Part shown: positions 22,123 to 30,389 of the stretch, piece after piece | Numbering within the stretch: the stretch's first letter is position 1 | How the letters are laid out: each line of letters opens with the position of its first letter | Assembly (NCBI RefSeq): GCF_945957345.1 | Contig: NZ_CAMFKW010000019.1 | Coordinates: 1-64,000, forward strand | Direction of reading: 5' to 3' | DNA length: 64,000 nt | DNA from: an uncultured Allobosea sp. | GTDB taxonomy: Bacteria; Pseudomonadota; Alphaproteobacteria; Rhizobiales; Beijerinckiaceae | Position numbers and translations under genes: made by a program | Notes under the pieces: generated by a model | Seen by the model: only the letters and a program-made list of their open reading frames with translations | The model's database searches: none | Told to the model about the DNA's origin: nothing

Positions 22123-22758
22123 ATGAATGCGGAGAGCGATGCCCATTTCTGGGATCGGACTTCCCGGCGTTACGCCCGCAGCAATATCGCAGATCGTACC
22201 GGCTATGAGCGCACGCTGGATCGGACCCGTCGGCTGCTGAAACCGCAGGGCCGGGTGCTGGAACTCGGCTGCGGCACCGGAACGACGGCGCTGCGGCTCG
22301 CGAATTGCGTGCAAAGCTATCTCGCGACGGACATCTCCCCCGGCATGATCGCGATCGCCGAGGAGAGACATGCGGCTGTCGCGATCCCAGGATTGAGCTT
22401 TCGCGTCGCCACAACGGAAACGCTAGCGCCCGATATGGGCTTCGATGTCGTTTTGGGCTTCAACTACCTGCATCTGGTCCGTGATCTGCCGGGTACACTG
22501 GACCGCATCCACGGCTTGCTTGCAGCGGGCGGGCTATTCGTTTCGAAAACGCCCTGCATCGGGGACATGAATCCGCTCCTCGGATACGGAGTGCTGCCCG
22601 TGATGCGGGCGCTCCGCCTGGCGCCCTATGCCGGCGTCTTTCGCGCGGCAGAGTTGAAGGAGCGCATAGCCGCGGCGGGCTTCGTGATCTTGGCGATGGA
22701 AAGCCACGCGGCCCGAGGGGAGGACAGACGTCCCTACATCGTGGCGCGGAAGAGCTGA
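22123..22758 (+). CDS. Class I SAM-dependent methyltransferase
   Basis: 211 aa with a Rossmann-type methyltransferase fold. Motif I is VLELGCGTGTTALRLA (residues 45-60), followed by the SAM-binding YLATDISPGMIAIAEER and a post-motif FDVVLGFNYLHLVRDLPGTL. It belongs to the Methyltransf_11 / UbiE-like broad group; the substrate is not identifiable. It stands alone between the alaS operon and convergent icd. Confidence 0.85.
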   Translation: MNAESDAHFWDRTSRRYARSNIADRTGYERTLDRTRRLLKPQGRVLELGCGTGTTALRLANCVQSYLATDISPGMIAIAEERHAAVAIPGLSFRVATTETLAPDMGFDVVLGFNYLHLVRDLPGTLDRIHGLLAAGGLFVSKTPCIGDMNPLLGYGVLPVMRALRLAPYAGVFRAAELKERIAAAGFVILAMESHAARGEDRRPYIVARKS

Positions 22759-22783
22759 TCGCCGCAGACAGATTCAACGCATG

Positions 22784-22811
22784 AAAAAGCCCGGCCTTTC
22801 GGCCGGGCTTC
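22784..22811. terminator. Bidirectional terminator between methyltransferase and icd
   Basis: AGCCCGGCC (22788-22796) pairs with GGCCGGGCT (22801-22809) with a TTTC loop. An A-run on the left and TTCTC on the right give T-rich tails in both directions, serving the two convergent genes. Confidence 0.8.
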
Positions 22812-22838
22812 TCATTCCACGCAGCGATGCGCCCGAAA

Positions 22839-24053
22839 TCAGGCGGCCATCGCCTTGCGCATGTTGTCGCTGACCTTCTCGAGGAAGCCCGTGGTCGAGA
22901 GCCACTTCTGCTCGGCGCCGACCAGCAGGGCGAGGTCCTTGGTCATGTCGCCGGCCTCGACCGTGTCGACCGTGACCTTCTCCAGCAGGGAGGCGAACTT
23001 GGCCAGCTCGGCATTGTTGTCGAGCTTGGCGCGGTGGCTGAGGCCGCGGGTCCAGGCGAAGATCGAGGCGATCGAGTTCGTCGAGGTCTCCTTGCCCTTC
23101 TGGTGCTCGCGGTAGTGGCGGGTCACCGTGCCGTGCGCGGCCTCGGCCTCGACGGTCTTGCCGTCCGGCGTCATCAGCACCGAGGTCATCAGGCCGAGCG
23201 AGCCGAAGCCCTGCGCCACGGTGTCGGACTGCACGTCGCCGTCGTAGTTCTTGCAGGCCCAGACATAGCCGCCCGACCACTTCATCGCCGAAGCGACCAT
23301 GTCGTCGATCAGGCGGTGCTCGTAGGTGATGCCGAGCTCGTCGAACTTGGCCTTGAACTCCTTCTCGTAGACCTCCTGGAAGATGTCCTTGAAGCGGCCA
23401 TCATAGGTCTTGAGGATGGTGTTCTTGGTCGAGAGATAGACCGGATACTTGCGCATCAGGCCGTAGTTCAGCGAAGCGCGGGCGAAGTCGCGGATCGAGT
23501 CGTCGAGGTTGTACATCGCCATGGCGACGCCGGCCTCAGGGGCCTTGAAGACCTCCTTCTCGATGACGTTGCCGTCCTCGCCGACGAACTTGATCGAGAG
23601 CGTGCCCTTGCCCGGGAACTTGAAGTCGGTCGCGCGGTACTGGTCGCCGAAGGCATGGCGGCCGATGACGATCGGCTGGGTCCAGCCCGGCACGAGGCGC
23701 GGCACGTTCTTGCAGATGATCGGCTCGCGGAAGATCACGCCGCCGAGGATGTTGCGGATCGTGCCGTTCGGCGACTTCCACATCTCCTTGAGGTTGAACT
23801 CCTTCACGCGGGCTTCGTCCGGCGTGATGGTCGCGCACTTCACGGCAACGCCATGCTTCTTGGTGGCGTTGGCGGCGTCGATCGTGACCTGGTCGTTGGT
23901 CGCGTCACGGTTCTCGACCGAGAGGTCGTAATAGTCGAGCTCGAGGTCCAGATACGGGAAGATCAGCGTGTCCTTGATCTTCTGCCAGATGATCCGGGTC
24001 ATCTCGTCGCCGTCCATGTCGACGATCGGGTTGGCGACCTTGATCTTGCTCAT
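22839..24053 (-). CDS. icd: NADP-dependent isocitrate dehydrogenase
   Basis: 404 aa, the dimeric eukaryote-like (type II) IDH common in alphaproteobacteria; it oxidises isocitrate to 2-oxoglutarate and CO2 in the TCA cycle. Visible are [14 protein letters not shown] near the N-terminus, substrate-binding [13 protein letters not shown], the metal-binding [26 protein letters not shown] region (read as [11 protein letters not shown] and [11 protein letters not shown]), and [14 protein letters not shown] for NADP. The ATG at 24051-24053 gives the family N-terminus [15 protein letters not shown]; longer in-frame extension is not conserved. Confidence 0.97.
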   Translation of the reverse strand: MSKIKVANPIVDMDGDEMTRIIWQKIKDTLIFPYLDLELDYYDLSVENRDATNDQVTIDAANATKKHGVAVKCATITPDEARVKEFNLKEMWKSPNGTIRNILGGVIFREPIICKNVPRLVPGWTQPIVIGRHAFGDQYRATDFKFPGKGTLSIKFVGEDGNVIEKEVFKAPEAGVAMAMYNLDDSIRDFARASLNYGLMRKYPVYLSTKNTILKTYDGRFKDIFQEVYEKEFKAKFDELGITYEHRLIDDMVASAMKWSGGYVWACKNYDGDVQSDTVAQGFGSLGLMTSVLMTPDGKTVEAEAAHGTVTRHYREHQKGKETSTNSIASIFAWTRGLSHRAKLDNNAELAKFASLLEKVTVDTVEAGDMTKDLALLVGAEQKWLSTTGFLEKVSDNMRKAMAA

Positions 24054-24379
24054 GCGATGACCCCTGTTCTCTCCAGATAGAACGATCCGAAACGGTGGCT
24101 CTCGGCCACGGCCCACGGCTGGGTCGCTTCCTAGAGCATGTTCCGCAAAAGTGGAAACCACTTTTGCGGCCCAGAACATGCTCAATGATTTGATTAGGCG
24201 CGAATTCTTCTCCTTCGGCTGCTTCAGCCGAAGGGAAAGCGCGCCGCGGGTTAAGGGCGGCGGGGGAAGCGCAGCTTTCGGGCAATCCAGCGGGGCAGGA
24301 TTATGCTGCACCGCCGCAAAATCGGCACCTTCCGCGCCTAGCCTGACCTGCCGCTCGTCATAGCGACAGGACGAACGAC
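24054..24379. other. 326-bp gap upstream of icd holding one palindromic repeat
   Basis: This is the divergent promoter region of icd and the exported-protein gene at 24380. Apart from the palindrome at 24134-24183 I see no gene. The stretch after the palindrome is AT-richer than its surroundings around 24184-24220. Confidence 0.6.
24134..24183. repeat. 50-bp palindromic intergenic element, copy A
   Basis: Outer arms GAGCATGTTC (24134-24143) / GAACATGCTC (24174-24183) and inner arms CCGCAAAAGTGG (24143-24154) / CCACTTTTGCGG (24158-24169) nest to give an almost perfect cruciform. A related element lies at 27189-27234 (same AAAAGTG...CACTTTT core). Similar palindromes are scattered between genes in Rhizobiales genomes; that statement is from memory. 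Confidence 0.8.
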
Positions 24380-25201
24380 GTGTTCCGTTTCATTCTCGAT
24401 CTTCGCGCCTGCCTCCAGCCGGCCGCGATCCTTCTCGCGGCGACGCTTGGCCCCGCCCTCGCCTCCGCGCCTATAACGGCTGAGGAAGCCCCGGCCAGGC
24501 CGCTGCCGATTCCGCGTGGCGCGCTTGTCGACCCCGATGCCGACGTGATGGCGACCTCGTCGCTTGCGGCAGCAGACCCCGACGCCGTCGTCTTCGATCC
24601 GGCACTCGCCGCGATTGGTCGAGCGGCGGCGGAGTCGGGAGCTCATTTGCGGGCGCGGGCCCCCATTCCCGTCGACATCATCCGCAAGGGCTTCGCTGCG
24701 CGCCAGACCATGACGAGCGCGGAGCAGGATCGTTCGGTCGGCTTCAAGCTCGGTCAGGACATCTTCTCGCTCTCGACCACGCTTTCCGAGCCGGCCAGCA
24801 CCGGCACGACGCGCAACGCCGAACTGCGCTGGCGGCTGGCGCAGCCCGTCGCTGGCGGAAACGGCTTCATCTGGGGCCTCGCGACCGGCGGCGGCAGCGC
24901 GCTCTATGGCAGCCCCGAACAGACCGGGGAAGCGCTCATCGGCTACCGGCAGGAGCTGTTTCCGCACCTCACGCTGACGTCACAGCTCGCCATGGCCGGC
25001 AACTATGTCTTCGCACCGGGCGACGGCCTTCACACCGCGCTGACACCGGAGATGAAGCTTTCCGTCGATCTTGCCAGGCTCGCCGACCTGCCCTGGCAGA
25101 CCTCTTTCGACGTCACGCTGGCGCGCAAGGTGCCGCTCGTCGCCAGCGATTTCGAGACGCGCGGCCGGGCCATGCTCTCCCTGAAATACAAGTGGAACTG
25201 A
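24380..25201 (+). CDS. Exported protein of unknown function, possibly outer-membrane associated
   Basis: 273 aa. A signal peptide covers about residues 1-30 ([15 protein letters not shown]). Residues 30-110 are Ala/Pro/Asp-rich; the second half consists of alternating strands ([67 protein letters not shown]) that resemble a small beta-barrel or beta-sandwich. No family is recognised. It starts its own transcript, divergent from icd. Confidence 0.78.
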   Translation: MFRFILDLRACLQPAAILLAATLGPALASAPITAEEAPARPLPIPRGALVDPDADVMATSSLAAADPDAVVFDPALAAIGRAAAESGAHLRARAPIPVDIIRKGFAARQTMTSAEQDRSVGFKLGQDIFSLSTTLSEPASTGTTRNAELRWRLAQPVAGGNGFIWGLATGGGSALYGSPEQTGEALIGYRQELFPHLTLTSQLAMAGNYVFAPGDGLHTALTPEMKLSVDLARLADLPWQTSFDVTLARKVPLVASDFETRGRAMLSLKYKWN

Positions 25202-25279
25202 CCGCCACGGCCGCCATCGCATGGCGGCCTGCATCTTCCCCGCCTTCCCCCTGGGCGTAGGCCGCTCTAGCCTCGCCCT

Positions 25280-26017
25280 ATGACACATCCGACCTCGACC
25301 AAATTCGCTCTCGTCACCGGCGGCACGCGCGGTATCGGCGCCGGTGCAGCCCTCGCTTTGGCTCAAGCCGGCTATGACGTGCTCGCCACCGGCCTGACCG
25401 AGGAGGAGGTGGCGGCGGCGCCCGCCCATCCCGCGATCCGCCATGCCCGCCTCGACGTCACCCGCGAGGATCAGGTCGCGGCCATCGTCGCGACCTGCCC
25501 TCGCCTCGACGCGCTGGTGAACTGCGCCGGCATGATCCAGCGCGGCGGCAAGGAATTCGAGATCGACGCGTTCCGCCTGACCATCGAGGTCAATCTCAAC
25601 GGCACGATGCGGGTGTGCCTCGCCGCCAAGGACAAGCTTGCCGCCAAGGGCGCGGACAAGGCCGGCGGCGCCATCGTCAACATCGCCTCGATGCTGACCT
25701 TCCACGGCTCGCCCTTCGCGCCGGGCTATGCGGCCTCGAAGGGTGGCATCGGCCAGCTCACCAAATCGCTCGCCGCCGCCTGGGCGCCGGACGGCATCCG
25801 CGTCAACGCGGTCGCGCCGGGCTGGATCGAGACCGAGCTCACCCGTCCGCTGGTCGAGGATGCCGAGCGCTCGGCGCCGATCCTTGCCCGCACGCCGATG
25901 GGCCGCTGGGGCAAGCCGGGCGATGTCGGCGGCGCCATTGCCTTCCTGCTTTCGGACGCAGCCCAATTCGTCACCGGCGCGATCCTGCCGGTCGATGGCG
26001 GCTATCTCGCCGTCTAG
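25280..26017 (+). CDS. SDR-family oxidoreductase
   Basis: 245-aa classical short-chain dehydrogenase. It has the cofactor motif TGGTRGIGAG (residues 13-22), the NAG-like LVNCAGMIQ, the active-site Ser in NIASMLTFHG, and YAASKGGIGQL supplying the Tyr-x3-Lys pair, plus a C-terminal PVDGGYLAV. It probably oxidises or reduces an alcohol/ketone with NAD(P). The gene is 90 nt upstream of a cupin dioxygenase gene on the same strand, so the pair may form a small catabolic operon. Confidence 0.92.
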   Translation: MTHPTSTKFALVTGGTRGIGAGAALALAQAGYDVLATGLTEEEVAAAPAHPAIRHARLDVTREDQVAAIVATCPRLDALVNCAGMIQRGGKEFEIDAFRLTIEVNLNGTMRVCLAAKDKLAAKGADKAGGAIVNIASMLTFHGSPFAPGYAASKGGIGQLTKSLAAAWAPDGIRVNAVAPGWIETELTRPLVEDAERSAPILARTPMGRWGKPGDVGGAIAFLLSDAAQFVTGAILPVDGGYLAV

Positions 26018-26107
26018 GAAATCCGATTCCCGCTCAAGAACTTGGACCGGGAACATGAAGCGAATTGTGCACGGATTGAATCAGAACATCAGCACGGGAG
26101 AGACACC

Positions 26108-26653
26108 ATGAACACGACGAGCCCGATGCCCGTCGCGGCCACGCAGGAGGAGCGCTGGACGCCCTACCGCCATGCCCAACCGAAGGAATCGCCGCCGGAA
26201 CTGATCGTCCCCAACGTGATCCCGACCGACGAGCGCGTCTGGGTCCCGGTCGACGACGATGTCTGGTTTCGCCCCCTGCTCCTGTGCACCTCGCGCGGTT
26301 ACTGGATGAACCTGCTCAAGGTCCGCCGCGCCGGCGTGCTCTCGCGCCATCGTCATCCGCTGCCGGTCCATGGCTACGTGCTCAAGGGCCAATGGCGCTA
26401 TCTGGAACACGACTGGGTCGCGACCGAAGGCTCCTATGTCTACGAGGCACCGGGGGAGACCCATACGCTGGTAGTCGATCCCGATGTCGAGGAGATGATC
26501 ACCATGTTCCAGGTGAACGGCGCGATGATCTATGTCGATCCGGACGGCAAATGCCTCGGCTATGACGACGTCTTCACCCGCATCGACAAATGCCGCGCGC
26601 ATTACGCCCGGAACGGGCTCGGCGCAGAGTATGTCGATCAGTTTATCCGGTAA
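26108..26653 (+). CDS. Cupin dioxygenase, 2,4'-dihydroxyacetophenone dioxygenase family
   Basis: 181 aa. A single cupin barrel: the metal-binding HRHPLPVHGYVLKGQWRYLE region (His ligands in HRHPLPVHG, read up to GQWRYLEHDW) and the second motif YEAPGETHTLVV. Family members cleave C-C bonds of hydroxyaryl ketones with non-haem iron, but many remain untested. GGGAG precedes the ATG at 26108. It follows the SDR gene, suggesting a shared aromatic or ketone substrate; this is inference. Confidence 0.82.
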   Translation: MNTTSPMPVAATQEERWTPYRHAQPKESPPELIVPNVIPTDERVWVPVDDDVWFRPLLLCTSRGYWMNLLKVRRAGVLSRHRHPLPVHGYVLKGQWRYLEHDWVATEGSYVYEAPGETHTLVVDPDVEEMITMFQVNGAMIYVDPDGKCLGYDDVFTRIDKCRAHYARNGLGAEYVDQFIR

Positions 26654-26660
26654 CGCTTCC

Positions 26661-26752
26661 CGTCATGGTCGGGCTTGTCCCGACCATCCACGTCTTTACC
26701 GATGCAGGGCTGTGTTCAAGGCGTGGATGCTCGCCACAAGGGCGAGCATGAT
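26661..26752. repeat. 90-bp multi-hairpin repeat, copy 1
   Basis: Three consecutive stems: GGTCGGG/CCCGACC, then CCACGTCTT (26687-26695) pairing with AAGGCGTGG (26718-26726, one G-T wobble), then GCTCGCC/GGCGAGC. A second copy of the same length and layout lies at 63207-63298, about 36.5 kb away. It fills the gap between the cupin dioxygenase and fliX stop codons, so it might also end transcription from both sides. Confidence 0.85.
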
Positions 26753-26766
26753 GGTGCCTGAAGAGC

Positions 26767-27174
26767 TCAACGCTTCAGCTTCGCCAGCTCGACCGCCGCG
26801 CGCAGTTCGATATGCGCCAGAACCTCGTCGAGCCGCGGGTCGTCCGTGGTCTCGCGCCGGAGCGACAGCGTCGTGCGCAGTCGCTCCAGCTCGGAGGGCA
26901 GCACCCGCCCGGAAAGCAGCGCCGCCTTCAAACGGTCGAGCCCGTCGAGCAGGTCATGCCCGCGCCTTGCCTGCCGGCGCTTGCGGTCCTGCGAGTCCTC
27001 TTGCGCCTGCACGGCGAGCAAGGTGTCGAGCGGCCCGGCCGCGCTGACGCCGCTGTTGCGGGTCGCGGTCGTGGATTCCTGCGTCGGAAGCGTGAAGGCC
27101 GCGCCGCTCGAGCGCCTCGCGGAACTGGCCGGGCCGGCATTCGAGATGGGCGCGCGCTGGTCGATCCTGATCAT
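26767..27174 (-). CDS. fliX: Flagellar assembly regulator FliX
   Basis: 135 aa. The C-terminal half matches FliX: LDTLLAVQ, RRQARRGHDLLDGLDRLKAALLSG and LRRETTDDPRLDEVLAHIELRA, with a disordered basic N-terminus. In Caulobacter FliX couples basal-body assembly to the sigma-54 activator FlbD. I chose the ATG at 27172-27174 (MIRIDQRAP), with AGAGG 6 nt upstream; the longer frame reads through a palindromic repeat. It is divergent from flgI, as in Caulobacter. Confidence 0.9.
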   Translation of the reverse strand: MIRIDQRAPISNAGPASSARRSSGAAFTLPTQESTTATRNSGVSAAGPLDTLLAVQAQEDSQDRKRRQARRGHDLLDGLDRLKAALLSGRVLPSELERLRTTLSLRRETTDDPRLDEVLAHIELRAAVELAKLKR

Positions 27175-27495
27175 CGGCGGCCTCTGGAGCATCGGACCGA
27201 AAAGTGAATGCCACTTTTCGGACGAATCCGATGCCATGATTAGGATCCAGATCGTCACTTAACGACATCAGACGATCTGGAAGGGTTAACGAACTCTTGC
27301 CGGAAGACGGTTAACAGCCGGTAAACTGCCCGGCAGAAACTGCCGCCCCGGCAGGAAGCGCAGGCTCCGCGGGGGCCTCCCCAACATGCCGCCGAACTGC
27401 AAAGGACTGACAAACAAGGCTTTTCAAATTCGAGCGGTTTGGCATGGCCCTCGCAAGGGCTCGGGCGAGTTCAACTACCCGCTGGTGCCAGACGC
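27175..27495. promoter_or_regulatory. Divergent fliX/flgI control region
   Basis: This 321-bp gap carries a palindromic repeat (27189-27234), a 10-bp perfect inverted repeat CCAGATCGTC (27247-27256) / GACGATCTGG (27271-27280), and two GTTAAC hexamers at 27285-27290 and 27310-27315, spaced 25 bp. The GTTAAC/TTAAC boxes look like CtrA half-sites but do not form a TTAA-N7-TTAA pair. Which protein binds is unknown. Confidence 0.55.
27189..27234. repeat. Palindromic intergenic element, copy B
   Basis: Outer arms GCATCGGA (27189-27196) / TCCGATGC (27227-27234), inner arms CCGAAAAGTG (27197-27206) / CACTTTTCGG (27212-27221). It shares the AAAAGTG...CACTTTT core, and a trailing ATGATTAG-like sequence, with the element at 24134. 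It sits in the 5' leader or promoter of fliX, 15 nt from its start codon. Confidence 0.75.
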
Positions 27496-28629
27496 ATGTT
27501 CCGCAACCCCGCCCTGAAGACGCTGCTGAAGCCGCTGGCCGCGATGCTGGCCGTGGTCGTCGGCCTGTCGTCGCAGCCGGTGTTCGCACTCTCGCGCATC
27601 AAGGACCTCGCCTCGGTCGAAGGCGTCCGCACCAACCAGCTGCTCGGCTACGGTATCGTCGTCGGCCTCAACGGCACCGGCGACACGCTCAACAACACGC
27701 CCTTCACCAAGCAGTCGCTCACCGCGATGCTGGAGCGTCTCGGCGTCAACACCCGCGGCGCCAACATGCGCACCGCCAACGTCGCCGCCGTGATGGTGAC
27801 GGCCAACCTGCCGCCCTTCTCCACGCAGGGCACGCGCGTCGACGTCACCGTCTCGGCCATGGGCGACGCCAAGTCGCTGCAGGGCGGCACGCTGCTGGTC
27901 ACCCCGCTGCTCGGCGCCGATGGCGAGGTTTATGCGGTGTCGCAGGGCCCGGTCGCGATCTCCGGCTTCTCGGCCGAGGGCGACGCCAGCAAGATCACCC
28001 GCGGCGTGCCGACCGTCGGCCGCATCGCCAATGGCGGCGTCGTCGAGCGCGAGATCGACTTCGCGCTGAACAAGCTTCAGACGCTGCGCCTGTCGCTGCG
28101 CAATCCCGACCTGACCACCGCGCGCCGCATGGCTGCCGCGATAAACGAATTCGTCGGCGGCGACTCGGCCGAGCCGACCGATCCCTCGACGGTCGTCCTG
28201 CAGATCCCCGCCCGCTTCAAGGGCAACATGATCAAGCTGCTCACCGATATCGAGCAGCTGCGCGTCGAGCCCGACCAGCTCGCCCGCATCGTCATCGACG
28301 AGCGCTCCGGCATCATCGTCATGGGCAAGGACGTCCGCGTCTCCACCGTCGCCGTGGCGCAGGGCAACCTCACCGTCACGATCAGCGAGCAGCCGCAGGT
28401 TTCGCAGCCCGAACCGCTCTCCCGCGGCCAGACGGTCGTGACGCCGCGGACCAACGTCAAGGTCGATACCGGCGGCGGCAACAAGCTCGCCCTCGTCCGC
28501 GAAAGCGTGACGCTGGCCGAGCTGGTCGACGGGCTCAACGCGCTCGGCATCGGCCCGCGCGACCTGATCTCCATTCTCCAGGCCATCAAGTCGGCAGGCG
28601 CCCTGCAGGCCGAAATCGAGGTGATGTGA
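27496..28629 (+). CDS. flgI: Flagellar P-ring protein FlgI
   Basis: 377 aa. A Sec signal peptide (about residues 1-33, ending VFA) is followed by SRIKDLASVEGVRTNQLLGYGIVVGLNGTGDT, the near-invariant start of mature FlgI (read here as RIKDLASVEGVR and GYGIVVGLNGTGD). FlgI forms the periplasmic P ring around the rod. The ATG at 27496 starts just before the signal peptide; a frame open from 27439 has no such support. The stop overlaps the next gene's ATG by 1 nt. Confidence 0.96.
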   Translation: MFRNPALKTLLKPLAAMLAVVVGLSSQPVFALSRIKDLASVEGVRTNQLLGYGIVVGLNGTGDTLNNTPFTKQSLTAMLERLGVNTRGANMRTANVAAVMVTANLPPFSTQGTRVDVTVSAMGDAKSLQGGTLLVTPLLGADGEVYAVSQGPVAISGFSAEGDASKITRGVPTVGRIANGGVVEREIDFALNKLQTLRLSLRNPDLTTARRMAAAINEFVGGDSAEPTDPSTVVLQIPARFKGNMIKLLTDIEQLRVEPDQLARIVIDERSGIIVMGKDVRVSTVAVAQGNLTVTISEQPQVSQPEPLSRGQTVVTPRTNVKVDTGGGNKLALVRESVTLAELVDGLNALGIGPRDLISILQAIKSAGALQAEIEVM

Positions 28630-28985
28630 TGACTGCTGCCCTCGCGCTTCCCGCCGCGAACCTCGCGCTCGGCGTCGCCGGTAAGGTCGTCGACGGTATC
28701 GCCAATGCGCTCGACCCGGCCAAGGCCAAGGCGAAGAAGCAGGCCGACGATTTCGAGACCATGTTCCTCGAGCAGATGACCGACCGGCTCACCGCCAGCG
28801 AAGGCACCGAGGGCCCGCTCGGCGAGAACGGCACAGGCGGCGGCATCTGGCGCTCCCAGCTCAGCCAGCAATACGCCAAGCAGATTCAGAAGGCCGGCGG
28901 TATCGGCCTCTCCAACCAGATCATGCGTGACCTGCTCAGCCTCCAGGAGCAGGCCGCCGGCGGAGTTCAGAATGCTGGCAGCTAA
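28629..28985 (+). CDS. Rod-binding protein (FlgJ N-domain / CheL type)
   Basis: 118 aa. It corresponds to the N-terminal rod-capping domain of FlgJ without the muramidase domain, which is typical of alphaproteobacteria. Diagnostic segments are KKQADDFETMFLEQMTDRL and GGIWRSQLSQQYAKQIQKAGGIGLSNQIMRDLL (read as WRSQLSQQYAKQIQ and GGIGLSNQIMRDLL). The ATG overlaps the flgI stop (TGATG), and the 3' end overlaps the next gene by 14 nt, so the three genes are translationally coupled. In Caulobacter the gene in this place is called cheL. Confidence 0.9.
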   Translation: MTAALALPAANLALGVAGKVVDGIANALDPAKAKAKKQADDFETMFLEQMTDRLTASEGTEGPLGENGTGGGIWRSQLSQQYAKQIQKAGGIGLSNQIMRDLLSLQEQAAGGVQNAGS

Positions 28986-29460
28986 GCCTATCCTCGACGA
29001 ACGCCCGCGCATCGCCGACGCCCTCAGCGCCCGCGCCTTGGTCGAGGCCGTGTTGGAGGCGCTCGGCGCGCTTTCGCATCTCGTCGGAGAGGAGACGGAG
29101 CTGGTCCGCGCCGGCCGCCTGCCAGAAGCCATGACCCGCGAGCCGCGCAAGACCGAGCTCGCCGGCATCTACATGCGCGGCGTCGAGCAGGTGAAGCTGA
29201 ATGCCGTGGCCCTCGCCCGCTTCGTGCCCGACCAGGTCAAGCGGCTGAAGGACGCCCATCTCGCCTTCCAGGGCCTGATCGAGACCAACCAGATCGTACT
29301 GGCGACGGCGCGCGCCGTCTCGGAATCGATCGTCCGCGACCTCGCCGCCGATGCCAACAAGCCGATGCGCGCCAATGGTTATGGCCCGGCCGCGACCGTC
29401 GGAGCCGGCGTCTTTGCGCGCCCCAATTCCGGTCCGCTGGTCGTTTCGCGCCGGCTGTAA
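28972..29460 (+). CDS. FlbY/FlgN-like flagellar protein
   Basis: 162 aa, mostly helical, no membrane segment. The helix ALVEAVLEALGALSHLVGEETELVRAG resembles the start of FlgN-type export chaperones, and the synteny flgI-rod binding-this gene matches flgI-cheL-flbY of Caulobacter. A role as chaperone for hook-associated proteins or as an export helper is inferred. The ATG at 28972 overlaps the upstream gene by 14 nt. The Gly/Ala-rich C-terminus (GYGPAATVGAGVFA) is not conserved in my memory of the family. Confidence 0.72.
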   Translation: MLAAKPILDERPRIADALSARALVEAVLEALGALSHLVGEETELVRAGRLPEAMTREPRKTELAGIYMRGVEQVKLNAVALARFVPDQVKRLKDAHLAFQGLIETNQIVLATARAVSESIVRDLAADANKPMRANGYGPAATVGAGVFARPNSGPLVVSRRL

Positions 29461-29691
29461 GCGACGTAGCGTCGGGAGAACCGGCCCGCCCGGCGCCGAA
29501 AACGGCAGCGCCTTGGTATATAAAGGGTTTACGCGCCGGCTGCGCCGGAAACCCTAAAGATTTACCTAATTTCTTGACTCTGGATTCAATCTTTTCTGCC
29601 ATTCTCCCCAGTGTCGGGTAGTCTCGTCCTGATCCCGGCACCTGGTGAGAACGGCGCGACGGCGCCGTGAACGACTCCAGAAGGAGTGGTC
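29461..29691. other. Intergenic leader before the FlaG-like gene
   Basis: This 231-bp stretch is noticeably richer in A+T from 29515 to 29600 than its neighbours. GGGTTT (29525-29530) and AAACCC (29549-29554) can pair around a CCGG/CCGG inner stem, a possible terminator of the flgI operon. A promoter for the next gene is likely here but no box is convincing. Confidence 0.4.
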
Positions 29692-30144
29692 ATGGATTTT
29701 GGCAACGCACCCAGGCTCGCAGCCGTGACCGGCGCGGCGCCCGTTTCCCGCGCAGACGTAACGGCCCAGGCCGGCAGCGTCGCCGTGGAGCTCCCTCCCG
29801 AAAAGACCGTGCAGTCCGCCCCTGCAGGCTCCGCCGTCAATGTCGAGGTCCGCGCCGAGACGCGTGACGCGCAAAGCCGCGCCAATGGCGAGCGCCGCGC
29901 CCAGGCGAACGACCAGAACAATCGCGCGGCGACGCGCACCGCAGACGATACGGTCGAGCGCAAGCTGATCATCGATCCGCAGACCCGCGCGATCGTGCTT
30001 CAGAAGAAGGACCCGCACACCGGCGAAACGATCTCGCAATTGCCGGATGAGGTCCTTTTGAAACTGCGCGCTTATTCGCGGGAACTCACCGAGCGGGCAC
30101 GCGAATCCGCAGAGGCTCATCATCAGGTCGAACGGACGGCCTGA
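29692..30144 (+). CDS. FlaG-like flagellar protein
   Basis: 150 aa. The C-terminal 70 residues carry ERKLIIDPQTRAIVLQKKD, TGETISQLPDEVLLKLRAY, which follow the FlaG pattern (two strands, then I-x-Q-x-P-x-E and a helix). FlaG proteins influence filament length. The N-terminal half is disordered and rich in Ala, Arg and Asn. AAGGAG at 29681-29686 is 5 nt before the ATG at 29692, which decides the start over a GTG at 29686. It sits between the flgI operon and the flagellin genes. Family call is moderate. Confidence 0.7.
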   Translation: MDFGNAPRLAAVTGAAPVSRADVTAQAGSVAVELPPEKTVQSAPAGSAVNVEVRAETRDAQSRANGERRAQANDQNNRAATRTADDTVERKLIIDPQTRAIVLQKKDPHTGETISQLPDEVLLKLRAYSRELTERARESAEAHHQVERTA

Positions 30145-30176
30145 CGGCCGCCTCCCCCCTTCCAGTGCATGTCAAG

Positions 30177-30207
30177 CCGCCCGCGCCCCGCGCGGGCGGT
30201 TTGCGTT
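30177..30207 (+). terminator. Terminator after the FlaG-like gene
   Basis: CCGCCCGCG (30177-30185) pairs with CGCGGGCGG (30191-30199), followed by TTTGCGTTT. It separates the FlaG-like gene from the first flagellin. Confidence 0.75.
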
Positions 30208-30389
30208 TGGGCGCTCTGCCAAATCCACCACCGTTAGAGACTGCTTAACCACGCTCCGACAAGCCACCGATCCGTCTCAATTCGCCGGCTGAAATTTACC
30301 TCTTGTTACGGGCTGGGACAGCAGGGTCGCCCCGTCGCAGCCAGGATGGCTTCGACGCCAGAAGGCACCATCCCAGAAGGGTTTTTTCC

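Noticed and set aside
26532..27047. Plus-strand frame containing HGRACPDHP-like peptide
   Set aside because: This peptide is the chance translation of the 90-bp repeat and recurs in the second copy; the region holds fliX on the other strand.
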